From the NCBI GenBank assembly GCA_013823365.1, contig PNMC01000008.1, forward strand, positions 1 to 38,268: a stretch of 38,268 nucleotides of DNA, in the 5' to 3' direction. The stretch's first letter is position 1, and the number at the start of each line of letters is the position of its first letter. Below, piece by piece: positions 1 to 7,131 of this stretch. This DNA is from Parvibaculum sp. Its GTDB lineage: Bacteria; Pseudomonadota; Alphaproteobacteria; Parvibaculales; Parvibaculaceae. A program made the translations under genes and the position numbers. Below the pieces are notes generated by a model. The model saw only the letters and a list, made by a program, of their open reading frames with translations. It searched no databases and was not told the DNA's origin.

Positions 1-1
1 T

Positions 2-418
2 GCGCCCTTCATGTCGCGCCATCCGAGCGAGTACGGCAACCTGCTGCGCGACCTCATCGCCGAGCACAAGGTGTCATGCTGGCTCGTCAACACGGGCTGG
101 ACCGGCGGCGTCTACGGCACGGGCAACCGCATGCCGATCAAGGCGACGCGCGCGCTGCTCGCGGCCGCGCTCGACGGCTCGCTCAACAATGTCGAGTTCC
201 GCACCGATCCGAATTTCGGCTTCGAGGTACCGGTGAGCGTGCCGGGCGTGGACGACAAGATCCTCAACCCGCGCGAGACCTGGGCCGACAAGGCCGCCTA
301 TGACGCGCAGGCGCAGAAGCTCGTGAAGATGTTCATCGACAATTTCGCGAAGTTCGAAGCGCATGTGGACCCGGATGTGCGTGCCGCCGCGCCTGCGCCC
401 GCCCGCGCCGCCGAATAA
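2..418 (+). CDS. pckA: phosphoenolpyruvate carboxykinase (ATP), C-terminal fragment
   Basis: This is the last ~139 residues of ATP-dependent PEP carboxykinase, which turns oxaloacetate plus ATP into PEP at the entry to gluconeogenesis. The reading frame is open at the left edge, so the gene is cut by the window and is not truncated in the genome. Visible family landmarks are [19 protein letters not shown], then [18 protein letters not shown] and the I(K)[14 protein letters not shown] segment, then [12 protein letters not shown] and [14 protein letters not shown] near the end. The tail ends in an Ala/Pro-rich stretch. A strong hairpin terminator follows 22 bases after the stop. The assignment rests on several consecutive conserved blocks and is secure. 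Confidence 0.95.
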   Translation, partial: APFMSRHPSEYGNLLRDLIAEHKVSCWLVNTGWTGGVYGTGNRMPIKATRALLAAALDGSLNNVEFRTDPNFGFEVPVSVPGVDDKILNPRETWADKAAYDAQAQKLVKMFIDNFAKFEAHVDPDVRAAAPAPARAAE

Positions 419-440
419 TTCTTCGTCAGCGACGAAGAAG

Positions 441-471
441 AAAAGCCCGGAGGGAAACCTCCGGGCTTTTT
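441..471. terminator. bidirectional intrinsic terminator (copy 1 of a repeated terminator)
   Basis: Stem GCCCGGAGG (445-453), GAAA tetraloop (454-457), CCTCCGGGC (458-466), flanked by AAAA on the left and TTTTT on the right. It serves both pckA and the convergent WYL gene, whose TGA overlaps the T tract. An almost identical element lies at 2055-2084. Confidence 0.9.
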
Positions 472-1196
472 CATTTACCGTGCGGCAGAGCAGCGGGCTC
501 GCTGTAGCCTTGCTCGGTCGGGCGGGCGACGAAATCCTCGATGGTCTTGCCCTTCTCGTCCTTGAATATGTCGTCCGTGACCGTGAGCCTGCCGATCCGC
601 TCGATGCGGAAGGTGCGGAAATCGCGCCGCGTCTCGCACCAGGCGGCGAGCATCCAGAAAGGGCCGAAAAAGGCGATGGCAAGCGGGCGCACCGTTCGCT
701 TCGTCCGGTCGCCCGACAGCGCCTCATACTCGATCGCCAGTTTGCGCCGCTCGCGAATGGCGCCGCGAATGGGCGTGAGATGCCGGCTGTAGCCATCCTT
801 CGGGGAGGTGCGGCCCGACGCGACCGTGACGTTCGGCGCTTCTGCCAGACGGCGGAGCCTTTCGGGCAGGACGGCGCCGATCTTCGCCACCGCATCGTCG
901 GCGGCGCGGGTGAAGGCGGCATCGCCCCAGGCACGAACCATGCGCGCGCCGAAGACCAGCGCCTCGATCTCGTCTTCCGTGAACATGAGAGGCGGCAGTT
1001 CATAGCCCGAGCGCAGCATATAGCCGAGGCCCGCCTCGCCCTCTATGGGGACACGGCTTGCCTGAAGATCCGCCACGTCGCGGTACACCGTGCGGACGGA
1101 CACCTCCAGCCGTTCCGCCAGTTCCTGCGCCGTGACGGCGCGGCGGTGGCGGCGGAGATAGTCGATAATGTCGAAAAGTCGGTCGGCGCGGCGCAT
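471..1196 (-). CDS. YafY/DeoR-type transcriptional regulator with WYL domain
   Basis: A 241-residue regulator. Residues ~1-60 form a winged HTH (RRADRLFDIIDYLRRHR, then QELAERLEVSVRTVYRDVADL). The C-terminal half is a WYL sensory domain, seen in RKLAIEYEALSGDRTKRTVRPLAI and the WMLAAWCETRRDFRTFRIERIG block. The ATG at 1196 is chosen because AAGGAG lies 7 bases upstream; the in-frame ATG at 1211 has no comparable site. It is divergent from a glutathione S-transferase gene across a 114-base region that holds TGTCAGTA repeats, so it probably controls that gene and itself. WYL domains often bind small ligands or nucleic acid; the ligand here is unknown. Confidence 0.88.
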   Translation of the reverse strand: MRRADRLFDIIDYLRRHRRAVTAQELAERLEVSVRTVYRDVADLQASRVPIEGEAGLGYMLRSGYELPPLMFTEDEIEALVFGARMVRAWGDAAFTRAADDAVAKIGAVLPERLRRLAEAPNVTVASGRTSPKDGYSRHLTPIRGAIRERRKLAIEYEALSGDRTKRTVRPLAIAFFGPFWMLAAWCETRRDFRTFRIERIGRLTVTDDIFKDEKGKTIEDFVARPTEQGYSEPAALPHGK

Positions 1197-1237
1197 CGCA
1201 GTCTCCTTCATGTCTTTCCGACGCTCGCACAAGCCTG

Positions 1238-1269
1238 CTGACGGCATGCTGTCAGTAGCCTGTCAGTAT
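1238..1269. promoter_or_regulatory. putative operator between WYL regulator and GST gene
   Basis: An imperfect palindrome CTGACGGCATGCTGTCAG (1238-1255) is followed by a further half-site. TGTCAGTA occurs at 1250-1257 and again at 1261-1268, 11 bases apart, so on the same face of the helix. A TATAAC that could be a -10 box overlaps its right edge (1267-1272), 39 bases before the GST start. Placement between divergent genes suggests autoregulation and repression by the WYL protein. The site is seen directly; the binding protein is inferred. Confidence 0.6.
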
Positions 1270-1310
1270 AACCGGTTCCGTCACCACAGCGAGACCGAAG
1301 GAGCCCGCTC

Positions 1311-2051
1311 ATGATCCGCCTTCACATCTTCCCGGCGAGCCTGCGCGGCACGCCCAATCCCAGCCCTTTCTGCATCAAGCTCGAAACCGTGTTGCGGCTT
1401 GCGAGCGTGCCGCATGAGATCGTCTACGCCACCAACCCCGCCAAGGCGCCGAAGGGCAAGCTTCCCTTCATCGAACTCGAGGGCGAGCGAATCGGCGATT
1501 CCGCGCTCATTCTCGAAAGGCTGAGGGAGAGACTCGGCATCGATCTCGACAGGGAGCTCAGCGACAGCGAGCGTGCGCAGTCGCATATGATCCAGCGGAT
1601 GCTGGACGAGCGGCTCTACTGGGTTCTCGTCCATAGCCGCTGGATCGAGGAGGCGAACTGGCCCGTGGTGCAGAAAGGCTTTTTCGGCGGCATGCCCTTT
1701 CCGCTTTCACGCATCGTCTCCGCCGTGGCGCGGCGGCAGGTGCGGGCGGCGCTGCATGCACAGGGAACGGGCCGCCACAGCGCAGAAGAAATCTATGAGC
1801 TGGGGGCCGCCGACCTTGCTGCACTCGCGGCGCTGCTCGGCGAGCGCGAATTCTTTTTCGCCAATACGCCATCGGTGGCAGACGCTGCCTGCTTCGCCTA
1901 TCTCGTCAGCATTCTCGGCCCCGATCTCGACAGCCCGCTGAAGGAGGCCGCCCTTCGCCACGCCAATCTCGTGCGCCACATGGAGCGTATGCATGCGCTT
2001 TATGCTGCCACACGGCAAAGGCGGCAGATCGCGCTGACGCTTGCCGCATGA
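1311..2051 (+). CDS. glutathione S-transferase family protein (FAXC/metaxin-like N-terminus)
   Basis: A 246-residue cytosolic GST-fold protein. The N-terminal thioredoxin-like domain contains NPSPFCIKLETVLRLASVPHE and the cis-Pro segment GKLPFIELEGERIGDSALILERL, which form the glutathione-site framework. The C-terminal helical domain carries FFFANTPSVADAACFAYLV, the usual N-capping box region. The Cys in SPFC could be the catalytic residue, as in omega/beta-type GSTs, but the substrate cannot be predicted. AAGGAG 7 bases upstream supports the ATG. It is divergent from the WYL regulator and is followed 3 bases after the stop by a perfect-stem terminator. Confidence 0.88.
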   Translation: MIRLHIFPASLRGTPNPSPFCIKLETVLRLASVPHEIVYATNPAKAPKGKLPFIELEGERIGDSALILERLRERLGIDLDRELSDSERAQSHMIQRMLDERLYWVLVHSRWIEEANWPVVQKGFFGGMPFPLSRIVSAVARRQVRAALHAQGTGRHSAEEIYELGAADLAALAALLGEREFFFANTPSVADAACFAYLVSILGPDLDSPLKEAALRHANLVRHMERMHALYAATRQRRQIALTLAA

Positions 2052-2054
2052 AGC

Positions 2055-2084
2055 GAAAGCCCGGAGGGAGACCTCCGGGCTTTC
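2055..2084. terminator. bidirectional intrinsic terminator (copy 2 of a repeated terminator)
   Basis: A perfect 13-bp stem GAAAGCCCGGAGG (2055-2067), loop GAGA, CCTCCGGGCTTTC (2072-2084). It lies between the convergent GST gene and the small 91-residue gene. Stem and downstream TCATTT match the element at 441-476 except for the tetraloop (GAGA for GAAA) and single flanking bases. Confidence 0.85.
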
Positions 2085-2093
2085 TCATTTGCG

Positions 2094-2369
2094 TTATTTC
2101 TTGTGCGTCTGGTGACCATCGCCGGCATGGGTGCCGGTCCAGGAGGGCGGGTCCGAAGCCGGGAAACTCTCCTCGATCGTTTCGTCCACACCCTCTTCCT
2201 CGCGCGCGCGCTCTTTCTCGGCCTTCCTCGCCTTTTTCTCGGCGCGCTTTGCATCCTCTTCCGGGGAGACGCCACCGCTTGTCCAAGCGGGCGCATCGCT
2301 CGTCGGAAAGGATTCCTTCGAGGCTTCGGTTACCAGGCTCTGCTTTTTCTCGTCAGCTTTGGCAGGCAA
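2094..2369 (-). CDS. small hydrophilic protein with two ESFP(T/A)SD(A/P)P motifs
   Basis: A 91-residue, highly charged protein. Two copies of one motif, KESFPTSDAPAWTSG (residues ~18-32) and EESFPASDPPSWTGT (~66-80), flank a Lys/Glu/Arg-rich linker that is probably helical. There is no signal peptide or membrane segment. The motif is common in short uncharacterised proteobacterial proteins; no function is known to me. The start codon is TTG, supported by a near-perfect AAGGAGG 5 bases upstream and the lack of a suitable ATG. It lies 61 bases downstream of polA on the same strand, with a hairpin in between, so it may be expressed separately. Confidence 0.75.
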   Translation of the reverse strand: MPAKADEKKQSLVTEASKESFPTSDAPAWTSGGVSPEEDAKRAEKKARKAEKERAREEEGVDETIEESFPASDPPSWTGTHAGDGHQTHKK

Positions 2370-2404
2370 ATCAACCTCCTTGGGCTATCCGAGTAAAAAC
2401 GCAT

Positions 2405-2422
2405 GGAACCTGTCTGGGTTCC
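2405..2422 (-). terminator. hairpin after polA, weak terminator or attenuator
   Basis: GGAACC-tgtctg-GGTTCC forms a 6-bp stem with a 6-base loop just after the polA stop. Read on the minus strand, a TTTTT run follows 5 bases after the stem. The stem is short and the T run is offset, so termination is probably partial. Confidence 0.4.
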
Positions 2423-2430
2423 CTTGGCTC

Positions 2431-5361
2431 CTAATGCGCCTCGTCCCAGTTTTTCGCGGCCCGCGCATCGACGTCGAGCGGTACGGACAGCGAGACAGCA
2501 GGCGCGGCGGCGCCGGACATGACGCTCGCCACGAGTTTCGCCGTCTTCTCCGCCTGCTTTTCCGGCACTTCGAAGATCAGCTCGTCATGCACCTGCAGGA
2601 GCATACGGGCAGCGAGCTTCGCCCTCGCAATTTCGCCGGGCATGCGGATCATGGCGCGGCGGATGATATCGGCCGCCGAGCCCTGTATGGGAGCGTTGAT
2701 CGCGGCGCGCTCCATGAAGCTCTTTTCCGCCGGGTTCTTCGAATTGATGGCGGGGAGATGGATGCGGCGGCCGAAGATCGTCTCCACATAACCGTTCTTG
2801 TGGGCGAAGTCCTTGGTATCGTCCATATAAGCGCGGATGCCGGGAAAGCGCTTGAAATAGCGGTCGATATATTCGCCTGCCTCGCCGCGAGAAATGCCGA
2901 GCTGATTGGCAAGACCGAAGGCCGAGATGCCGTAGATGATGCCGAAATTGATCGCCTTGGCGCGGCGGCGCACGGCAGGGTCCATGCCCTCGATCGGCGT
3001 GTTGAACATTTCCGATGCCGTCATCGCGTGAATGTCGAGGCCTTCGGCGAATGCCTTTTTCAGCGCCTCGATATCCGCGATGTGGGCGAGGAGGCGCAGT
3101 TCGATCTGGCTGTAGTCGGCGGAGATGAGAAGATTGCCGGGCTCGGCGACAAAGGCCGTTCTGATCTTGCGGCCGTCCTCGGTCCGGACCGGAATGTTCT
3201 GCAGATTGGGATCGGTGGAGGCGAGACGACCGGTCGAGGTCGAAGCGAGCGAATAGCAGGTGTGGACACGGCCCGTGTCCTTGTCGATGAATTCGGGCAG
3301 CGCATCCGTGTAGGTGCTTTTCAGTTTGGAAAGACCGCGCCAGTCCAGCACGCGCTGCGGCAGGTCGTGGCCCTGCGCGGCGAGCATTTCGAGCGTATCG
3401 GCATCGGTCGACCAGGCACCGGTCTTGGTCTTGCGGCCGCCCGCAAGGCTCTGCTTGTCGAAGAGAATTTCGCCGAGCTGCTTGGGTGAACCGATATTGA
3501 AGCGCTCGCCGGCGAGTTCGTAAATCTCTTCCTCATACTGCGCCATTTTCTGCGCGAAGCCGGAGGAGAGCCGCGCGAGCACCGCCTTGTCGACCTTCAC
3601 GCCCGCACGCTCCATATCGGCAAGCACCGGCACGAGCGGGCGCTCCAGCGTTTCGTAAACCGTCATGCGATGTTCGGCGACGAGGCGCGGCTTCAATATG
3701 TGCCAAAGGCGAAGCGTGACATCGGCATCTTCCGCCGCATAGGCGGTGGCGCGGTCGATGGGCACCTGATCGAAGGTGATCTGCGCCTTGCCCTTGCCTG
3801 CCACTTCCGAAAAGGGGATCGGCTTGTGGCCGAGATGAAGCTCGGAGAGTTCGTCCATGCCGTGGCCATGCACGCCCGCATCGAGCGCATAGGACATGAG
3901 CATGGTGTCGTCGAGCGCCTGAAGCGCGATGCCATGCTGACGGAAGACCAGCATGTCGAATTTGAGATTCTGACCGATCTTCAGGATCGAGGGATCTTCA
4001 AGCAGGGGCTTCAGCGCGGCAATCGCGTCTTTCAGCGGAATCTGCGGCTCCTTCGCGGCATCGGCGAAGTCGAGCCCGCCGCCCGCGCCATGCTGCAGCG
4101 GGATGTAGCAGGCCTCGCCCGGCACCAGCGCCATCGACACGCCGACGAGGCGCGCCTGCATGGGAAAGAGCGAATCCGTTTCGGTGTCGACTGCAAGATA
4201 GCCCTGCTCCCGCGCGCGGGCGATCCATTCATTCAGCACATTGATTTCGGTGACCGTGCTGTAGGCTGCCTTTGCGAAATCGGCGTCTATTCCCTTCGAT
4301 GTCGCACCGGGGAGGCCGCCCTTCGCCGTGCGGCTGACGGATTGCTTGTCCTTCTTTTCGTCCTTCGCCGTGCCTTCGTCTTGCGGCGGGTGCGCGCCCG
4401 TCGCGGCTATCGCATCGACATCGATATTGTAACGCTCGCCGACACGGCGCGTCAGGGTGGAGAATTCCATATCCTTGAAGAAGCCTATCAGCGTTTCGGG
4501 GTCGGGGTCTCGGACGCCCATCGCATCCAGCGGCTCTTCGATGGGGACATTATTGTCGAGCTCGACGAGGCGGCGCGAAATGCGCGCCTGTTCGGCAAAT
4601 TCGATGAGGTTTTCGCGGCGCTTGTTCTGCTTGATCTCGGAGGCGCGGGCGAGCAGCGTTTCGAGATCGCCATATTCCTCGATCAGCTGTGCTGCCGTCT
4701 TGATGCCGATGCCGGGAACGCCCGGCACATTGTCGGTGCTGTCGCCTGCGAGTGCCTGCACGTCCACGACCTTTTCAGGCGGCACGCCGAATTTCTCGAT
4801 CACCTCGGCGCGAGCGATGGTCTTCAGCTTCATCGTGTCGAGCATGTCGACCTGCCCGTTCACGAGCTGCATCAGATCCTTGTCGGAGGAAACGATGGTG
4901 ACGCGCGCACCGGCCTCCGCAGCGAGGCGGGCATAGGTTGCGATGAGATCGTCCGCCTCATAGCCGAGCTTCTCGATGCAGGGCACGCCGAAGGCGCGTG
5001 TGGCATCGCGCACCAGCGCGAATTGCGGGCGCAGATCTTCCGGCGGCTCGACGCGGTTCGCCTTGTAGGCCGGATAGATATCGTTCCTGAAGGTCTTCGA
5101 GGAGGCGTCGAAGATGACGGCGAGATGCGTGGGCTCGAACTCGTCCTTCGTATCCTCGATGAGCTTGTAGAGCATGTTGCAGAAACCGGCCACCGCGCCC
5201 ACGGGGAGCCCGTCCGACTTGCGCGTGAGGGGCGGGAGCGCGTGATAGGCGCGGAAGATGTAGCCCGAGCCGTCCACCAGGAAGAGATGATCGCCCTTCT
5301 TGAGCGGTTTTCCTTCCGCTGCCTTGGCCGATGCTGGTTTTTGCGCCTTGCCGCTTGCCAC
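2431..5361 (-). CDS. polA: DNA polymerase I
   Basis: A 976-residue DNA polymerase I for Okazaki-fragment maturation and repair synthesis. The N-terminal 5'-nuclease domain is intact (HLFLVDGSGYIFRAYHAL, VIFDASSKTFRND, YEADDLIATYA, the SSDKDLMQLV block and the GVPGIGIKTA helix-hairpin-helix). The 3'-5' exonuclease keeps its metal ligands: DTET at D392/E394, NLKFD, and YAAEDAD. Polymerase motif A is DYSQIELRLLAH (D749), motif B is RRRAKAINFGIIYG, and motif C is VHDE (D926). It therefore looks proofreading-competent. An Asp/Lys-rich linker near residues 325-350 separates the nuclease domains. The start is GTG. It is divergent from the ABC ATPase gene across 103 bases. Confidence 0.97.
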   Translation of the reverse strand: MASGKAQKPASAKAAEGKPLKKGDHLFLVDGSGYIFRAYHALPPLTRKSDGLPVGAVAGFCNMLYKLIEDTKDEFEPTHLAVIFDASSKTFRNDIYPAYKANRVEPPEDLRPQFALVRDATRAFGVPCIEKLGYEADDLIATYARLAAEAGARVTIVSSDKDLMQLVNGQVDMLDTMKLKTIARAEVIEKFGVPPEKVVDVQALAGDSTDNVPGVPGIGIKTAAQLIEEYGDLETLLARASEIKQNKRRENLIEFAEQARISRRLVELDNNVPIEEPLDAMGVRDPDPETLIGFFKDMEFSTLTRRVGERYNIDVDAIAATGAHPPQDEGTAKDEKKDKQSVSRTAKGGLPGATSKGIDADFAKAAYSTVTEINVLNEWIARAREQGYLAVDTETDSLFPMQARLVGVSMALVPGEACYIPLQHGAGGGLDFADAAKEPQIPLKDAIAALKPLLEDPSILKIGQNLKFDMLVFRQHGIALQALDDTMLMSYALDAGVHGHGMDELSELHLGHKPIPFSEVAGKGKAQITFDQVPIDRATAYAAEDADVTLRLWHILKPRLVAEHRMTVYETLERPLVPVLADMERAGVKVDKAVLARLSSGFAQKMAQYEEEIYELAGERFNIGSPKQLGEILFDKQSLAGGRKTKTGAWSTDADTLEMLAAQGHDLPQRVLDWRGLSKLKSTYTDALPEFIDKDTGRVHTCYSLASTSTGRLASTDPNLQNIPVRTEDGRKIRTAFVAEPGNLLISADYSQIELRLLAHIADIEALKKAFAEGLDIHAMTASEMFNTPIEGMDPAVRRRAKAINFGIIYGISAFGLANQLGISRGEAGEYIDRYFKRFPGIRAYMDDTKDFAHKNGYVETIFGRRIHLPAINSKNPAEKSFMERAAINAPIQGSAADIIRRAMIRMPGEIARAKLAARMLLQVHDELIFEVPEKQAEKTAKLVASVMSGAAAPAVSLSVPLDVDARAAKNWDEAH

Positions 5362-5464
5362 GCGCCTCGCCTTTCCTATCTATCGGGGGTCTTCTATATT
5401 GCCCTGCCTCACGGGGGCGCACTATAGCGCCCCGAATGGTCCCCGCCAAAAGAAGAGCCCGCTC

Positions 5465-6466
5465 ATGGCCCATTCGCTTGCCGATACCGAAAACAGCTAT
5501 GAAGAGCGCATACCGGGGGAGCCTGCACCGCGTGCGGAGGGGGCCTACGCGATCGAAGCTCGGGCACTGCGCAAGGTCTATCGGGCAAGCGGCAGCCAGC
5601 CCGCCAAGGAGGCGCTGAAGGGCATCGATCTCGCGGTGCCGCGGGGCTCGATCTTCGCGCTGCTCGGGCCGAACGGGGCGGGCAAATCCACCTTCATCAA
5701 TATTCTCGCGGGCCTCGTCACCAAGACATCGGGCTCGGCCTCGATCTGGGGCTTCGATATCGACGTCAATCCGCGTCAGGCGCGCGCCTCAATCGGCGTG
5801 GTGCCGCAGGAGCTCAATATCGACCCCTTCTTCACGCCGGCAGAGGCGATGGAGATGCAGGCGGGGCTTTACGGCGTGCCGAAGCGCGAGCGGCGGACCA
5901 TGGAAATCCTGAAAGCCATGGGACTCGACGACAAGGCGGACGCCTATGCCCGCACGCTTTCGGGCGGGATGCGGCGGCGGCTCCTCGTCGCCAAGGCGAT
6001 GGTGCACAATCCGCCGGTGCTCATTCTCGACGAGCCGACGGCGGGCGTCGATATCGAACTCCGCCGCCAGCTCTGGGGCTATGTGAAGAGCCTGCATGAG
6101 CGCGGTACGACCATTGTGCTCACCACGCATTACCTCGAGGAAGCGGAAGCGCTTTGCGACACGATCGCGATCATCGACCGGGGCGAACTCGTTGCCTGCG
6201 AGCCGAAAGAGAAGCTTCTCGCGCGGATCAGCGACAAGAAGCTGATCGTGCGGCCGGCAACGCCCGCAAGCGTGCTGCCTGCGGCGCTCGAGGGGATGAA
6301 GGCCGAGCTTCGCGCGGATGGCTCCATCGCCGTCCAGTATAATCCGGCGGAGACGAGCGCCATGACCATTCTTGCTGCGCTCAATGCAGGCGGAATGGAA
6401 ATCGCCGACATATCGACGGTCGAATCCGACCTCGAGGATGTCTTCCTGCAGCTTACATCCAAGTAG
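5465..6466 (+). CDS. ABC-2 type transporter ATP-binding protein
   Basis: A 333-residue ABC ATPase. Walker A GPNGAGKS is at 68-75, the Q-loop VVPQELN follows, the signature LSGGMRRRL starts at 165, Walker B VLILDEPTAGVD starts at 185, and the switch His is in TTHYLEEAE. The DrrA/NatA-like organisation and the ~90-residue C-terminal extension (degenerate DVFLQLTSK end) suggest a drug, lipid or polysaccharide exporter. The ATG at 5465 is preferred because upstream in-frame codons run into the polA promoter region and lack family similarity. No ABC-2 permease is adjacent: the next gene is on the other strand, 3 bases away. Confidence 0.92.
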   Translation: MAHSLADTENSYEERIPGEPAPRAEGAYAIEARALRKVYRASGSQPAKEALKGIDLAVPRGSIFALLGPNGAGKSTFINILAGLVTKTSGSASIWGFDIDVNPRQARASIGVVPQELNIDPFFTPAEAMEMQAGLYGVPKRERRTMEILKAMGLDDKADAYARTLSGGMRRRLLVAKAMVHNPPVLILDEPTAGVDIELRRQLWGYVKSLHERGTTIVLTTHYLEEAEALCDTIAIIDRGELVACEPKEKLLARISDKKLIVRPATPASVLPAALEGMKAELRADGSIAVQYNPAETSAMTILAALNAGGMEIADISTVESDLEDVFLQLTSK

Positions 6467-6469
6467 GGC

Positions 6470-7009
6470 TCAGGCGGAGGCGCGCTTCACGAGTTCGCCC
6501 ATCACCATGTCGACCGTGCCTGTGCCGGTGGTCAGCGGCATCAGGGCCGCTTCGACTTCCGTAAGGGGATGGGCCTGCGAAAAGACGGCGCGGCCATGGA
6601 GCCGCAGGGGCCGGCGCAACTGGCAGACAATGCCGAGAAGCCGGCCAATGGCCGCGGCCGGCTTGCCGGCGAAGGCGCCTTCGAGCGTCGCGCCCGTAAA
6701 ATCGCGCGCAAAGAGCTCATTCAGCGCCGTGCCCATCAGCCGGACGCGAAAATCGCCAATGGCATGCGCGGGCGGCACGACATCCACGAGAAAGAGCGAC
6801 GGCAGGTGGCTCACTATCTCGGCAGGGCTCACATCCATGCGCGCCGGAAAAGGCCTGCCCGCGCGCTTGCGCTCCCAATAGGCGTGTATTTCGCGCAACC
6901 GCGCATCCTGGAAGGAGAGAAGCGGGTCGATAAACAGATCGAGTGGCGCAAGCCGCAATGGCTCTGACATGGAACCCGGAACTTTCGGTGCCCTGGCCGA
7001 ACGGGCCAT
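6470..7009 (-). CDS. PAS-domain protein (PAS_5-like)
   Basis: A ~179-residue protein dominated by one PAS-like domain of the type found in alphaproteobacteria as a stand-alone protein: LREIHAYWERKRAGRPFPARMDVSPAEI, LPSLFLVDVV, FRVRLMGTALNELFARDFTG, then a C-terminal beta hairpin. No output domain or membrane segment is visible, so the role is unknown, possibly sensing through a partner. Start choice is uncertain: ATG at 7009 (MARSARAPK) or ATG at 6970 (MSEPLRLAP, 166 residues); neither has a good ribosome-binding site. A TTG further upstream lies inside the terminator stem of the neighbouring gene and is unlikely. It converges on the ABC ATPase with a 3-base gap and no terminator. Confidence 0.75.
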   Translation of the reverse strand: MARSARAPKVPGSMSEPLRLAPLDLFIDPLLSFQDARLREIHAYWERKRAGRPFPARMDVSPAEIVSHLPSLFLVDVVPPAHAIGDFRVRLMGTALNELFARDFTGATLEGAFAGKPAAAIGRLLGIVCQLRRPLRLHGRAVFSQAHPLTEVEAALMPLTTGTGTVDMVMGELVKRASA

Positions 7010-7073
7010 GGTCCTTAACTGAGGCTCCTTCCTATATGCCAAAACGGGACAAGCGCCAAGCGGCGTAAAAGAC

Positions 7074-7112
7074 AACGGCCCCCTCCAGCCACCCGCGCCG
7101 GAGAGAGCCGTT
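7074..7112 (-). terminator. intrinsic terminator of the DUF1302 gene
   Basis: Arms AACGGCCCCCTCC (7074-7086) and GGAGAGAGCCGTT (7100-7112) pair over 13 positions, with two wobble pairs in the RNA. Read on the minus strand it is followed by TTGTCTTTTA. It sits 19 bases after the DUF1302 stop. Confidence 0.8.
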
Positions 7113-7131
7113 GCCTTCGGAGGGGCCTCCC

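Noticed and set aside
3670-5427. Long plus-strand open frame (585 codons)
   Set aside because: It is antisense to polA, whose protein has every polymerase motif; the open frame is a by-product of GC-biased codons.
7010-7075. TTG at 7075 as the PAS protein start
   Set aside because: It lies inside the terminator stem of the neighbouring gene, and the added residues do not resemble the family.
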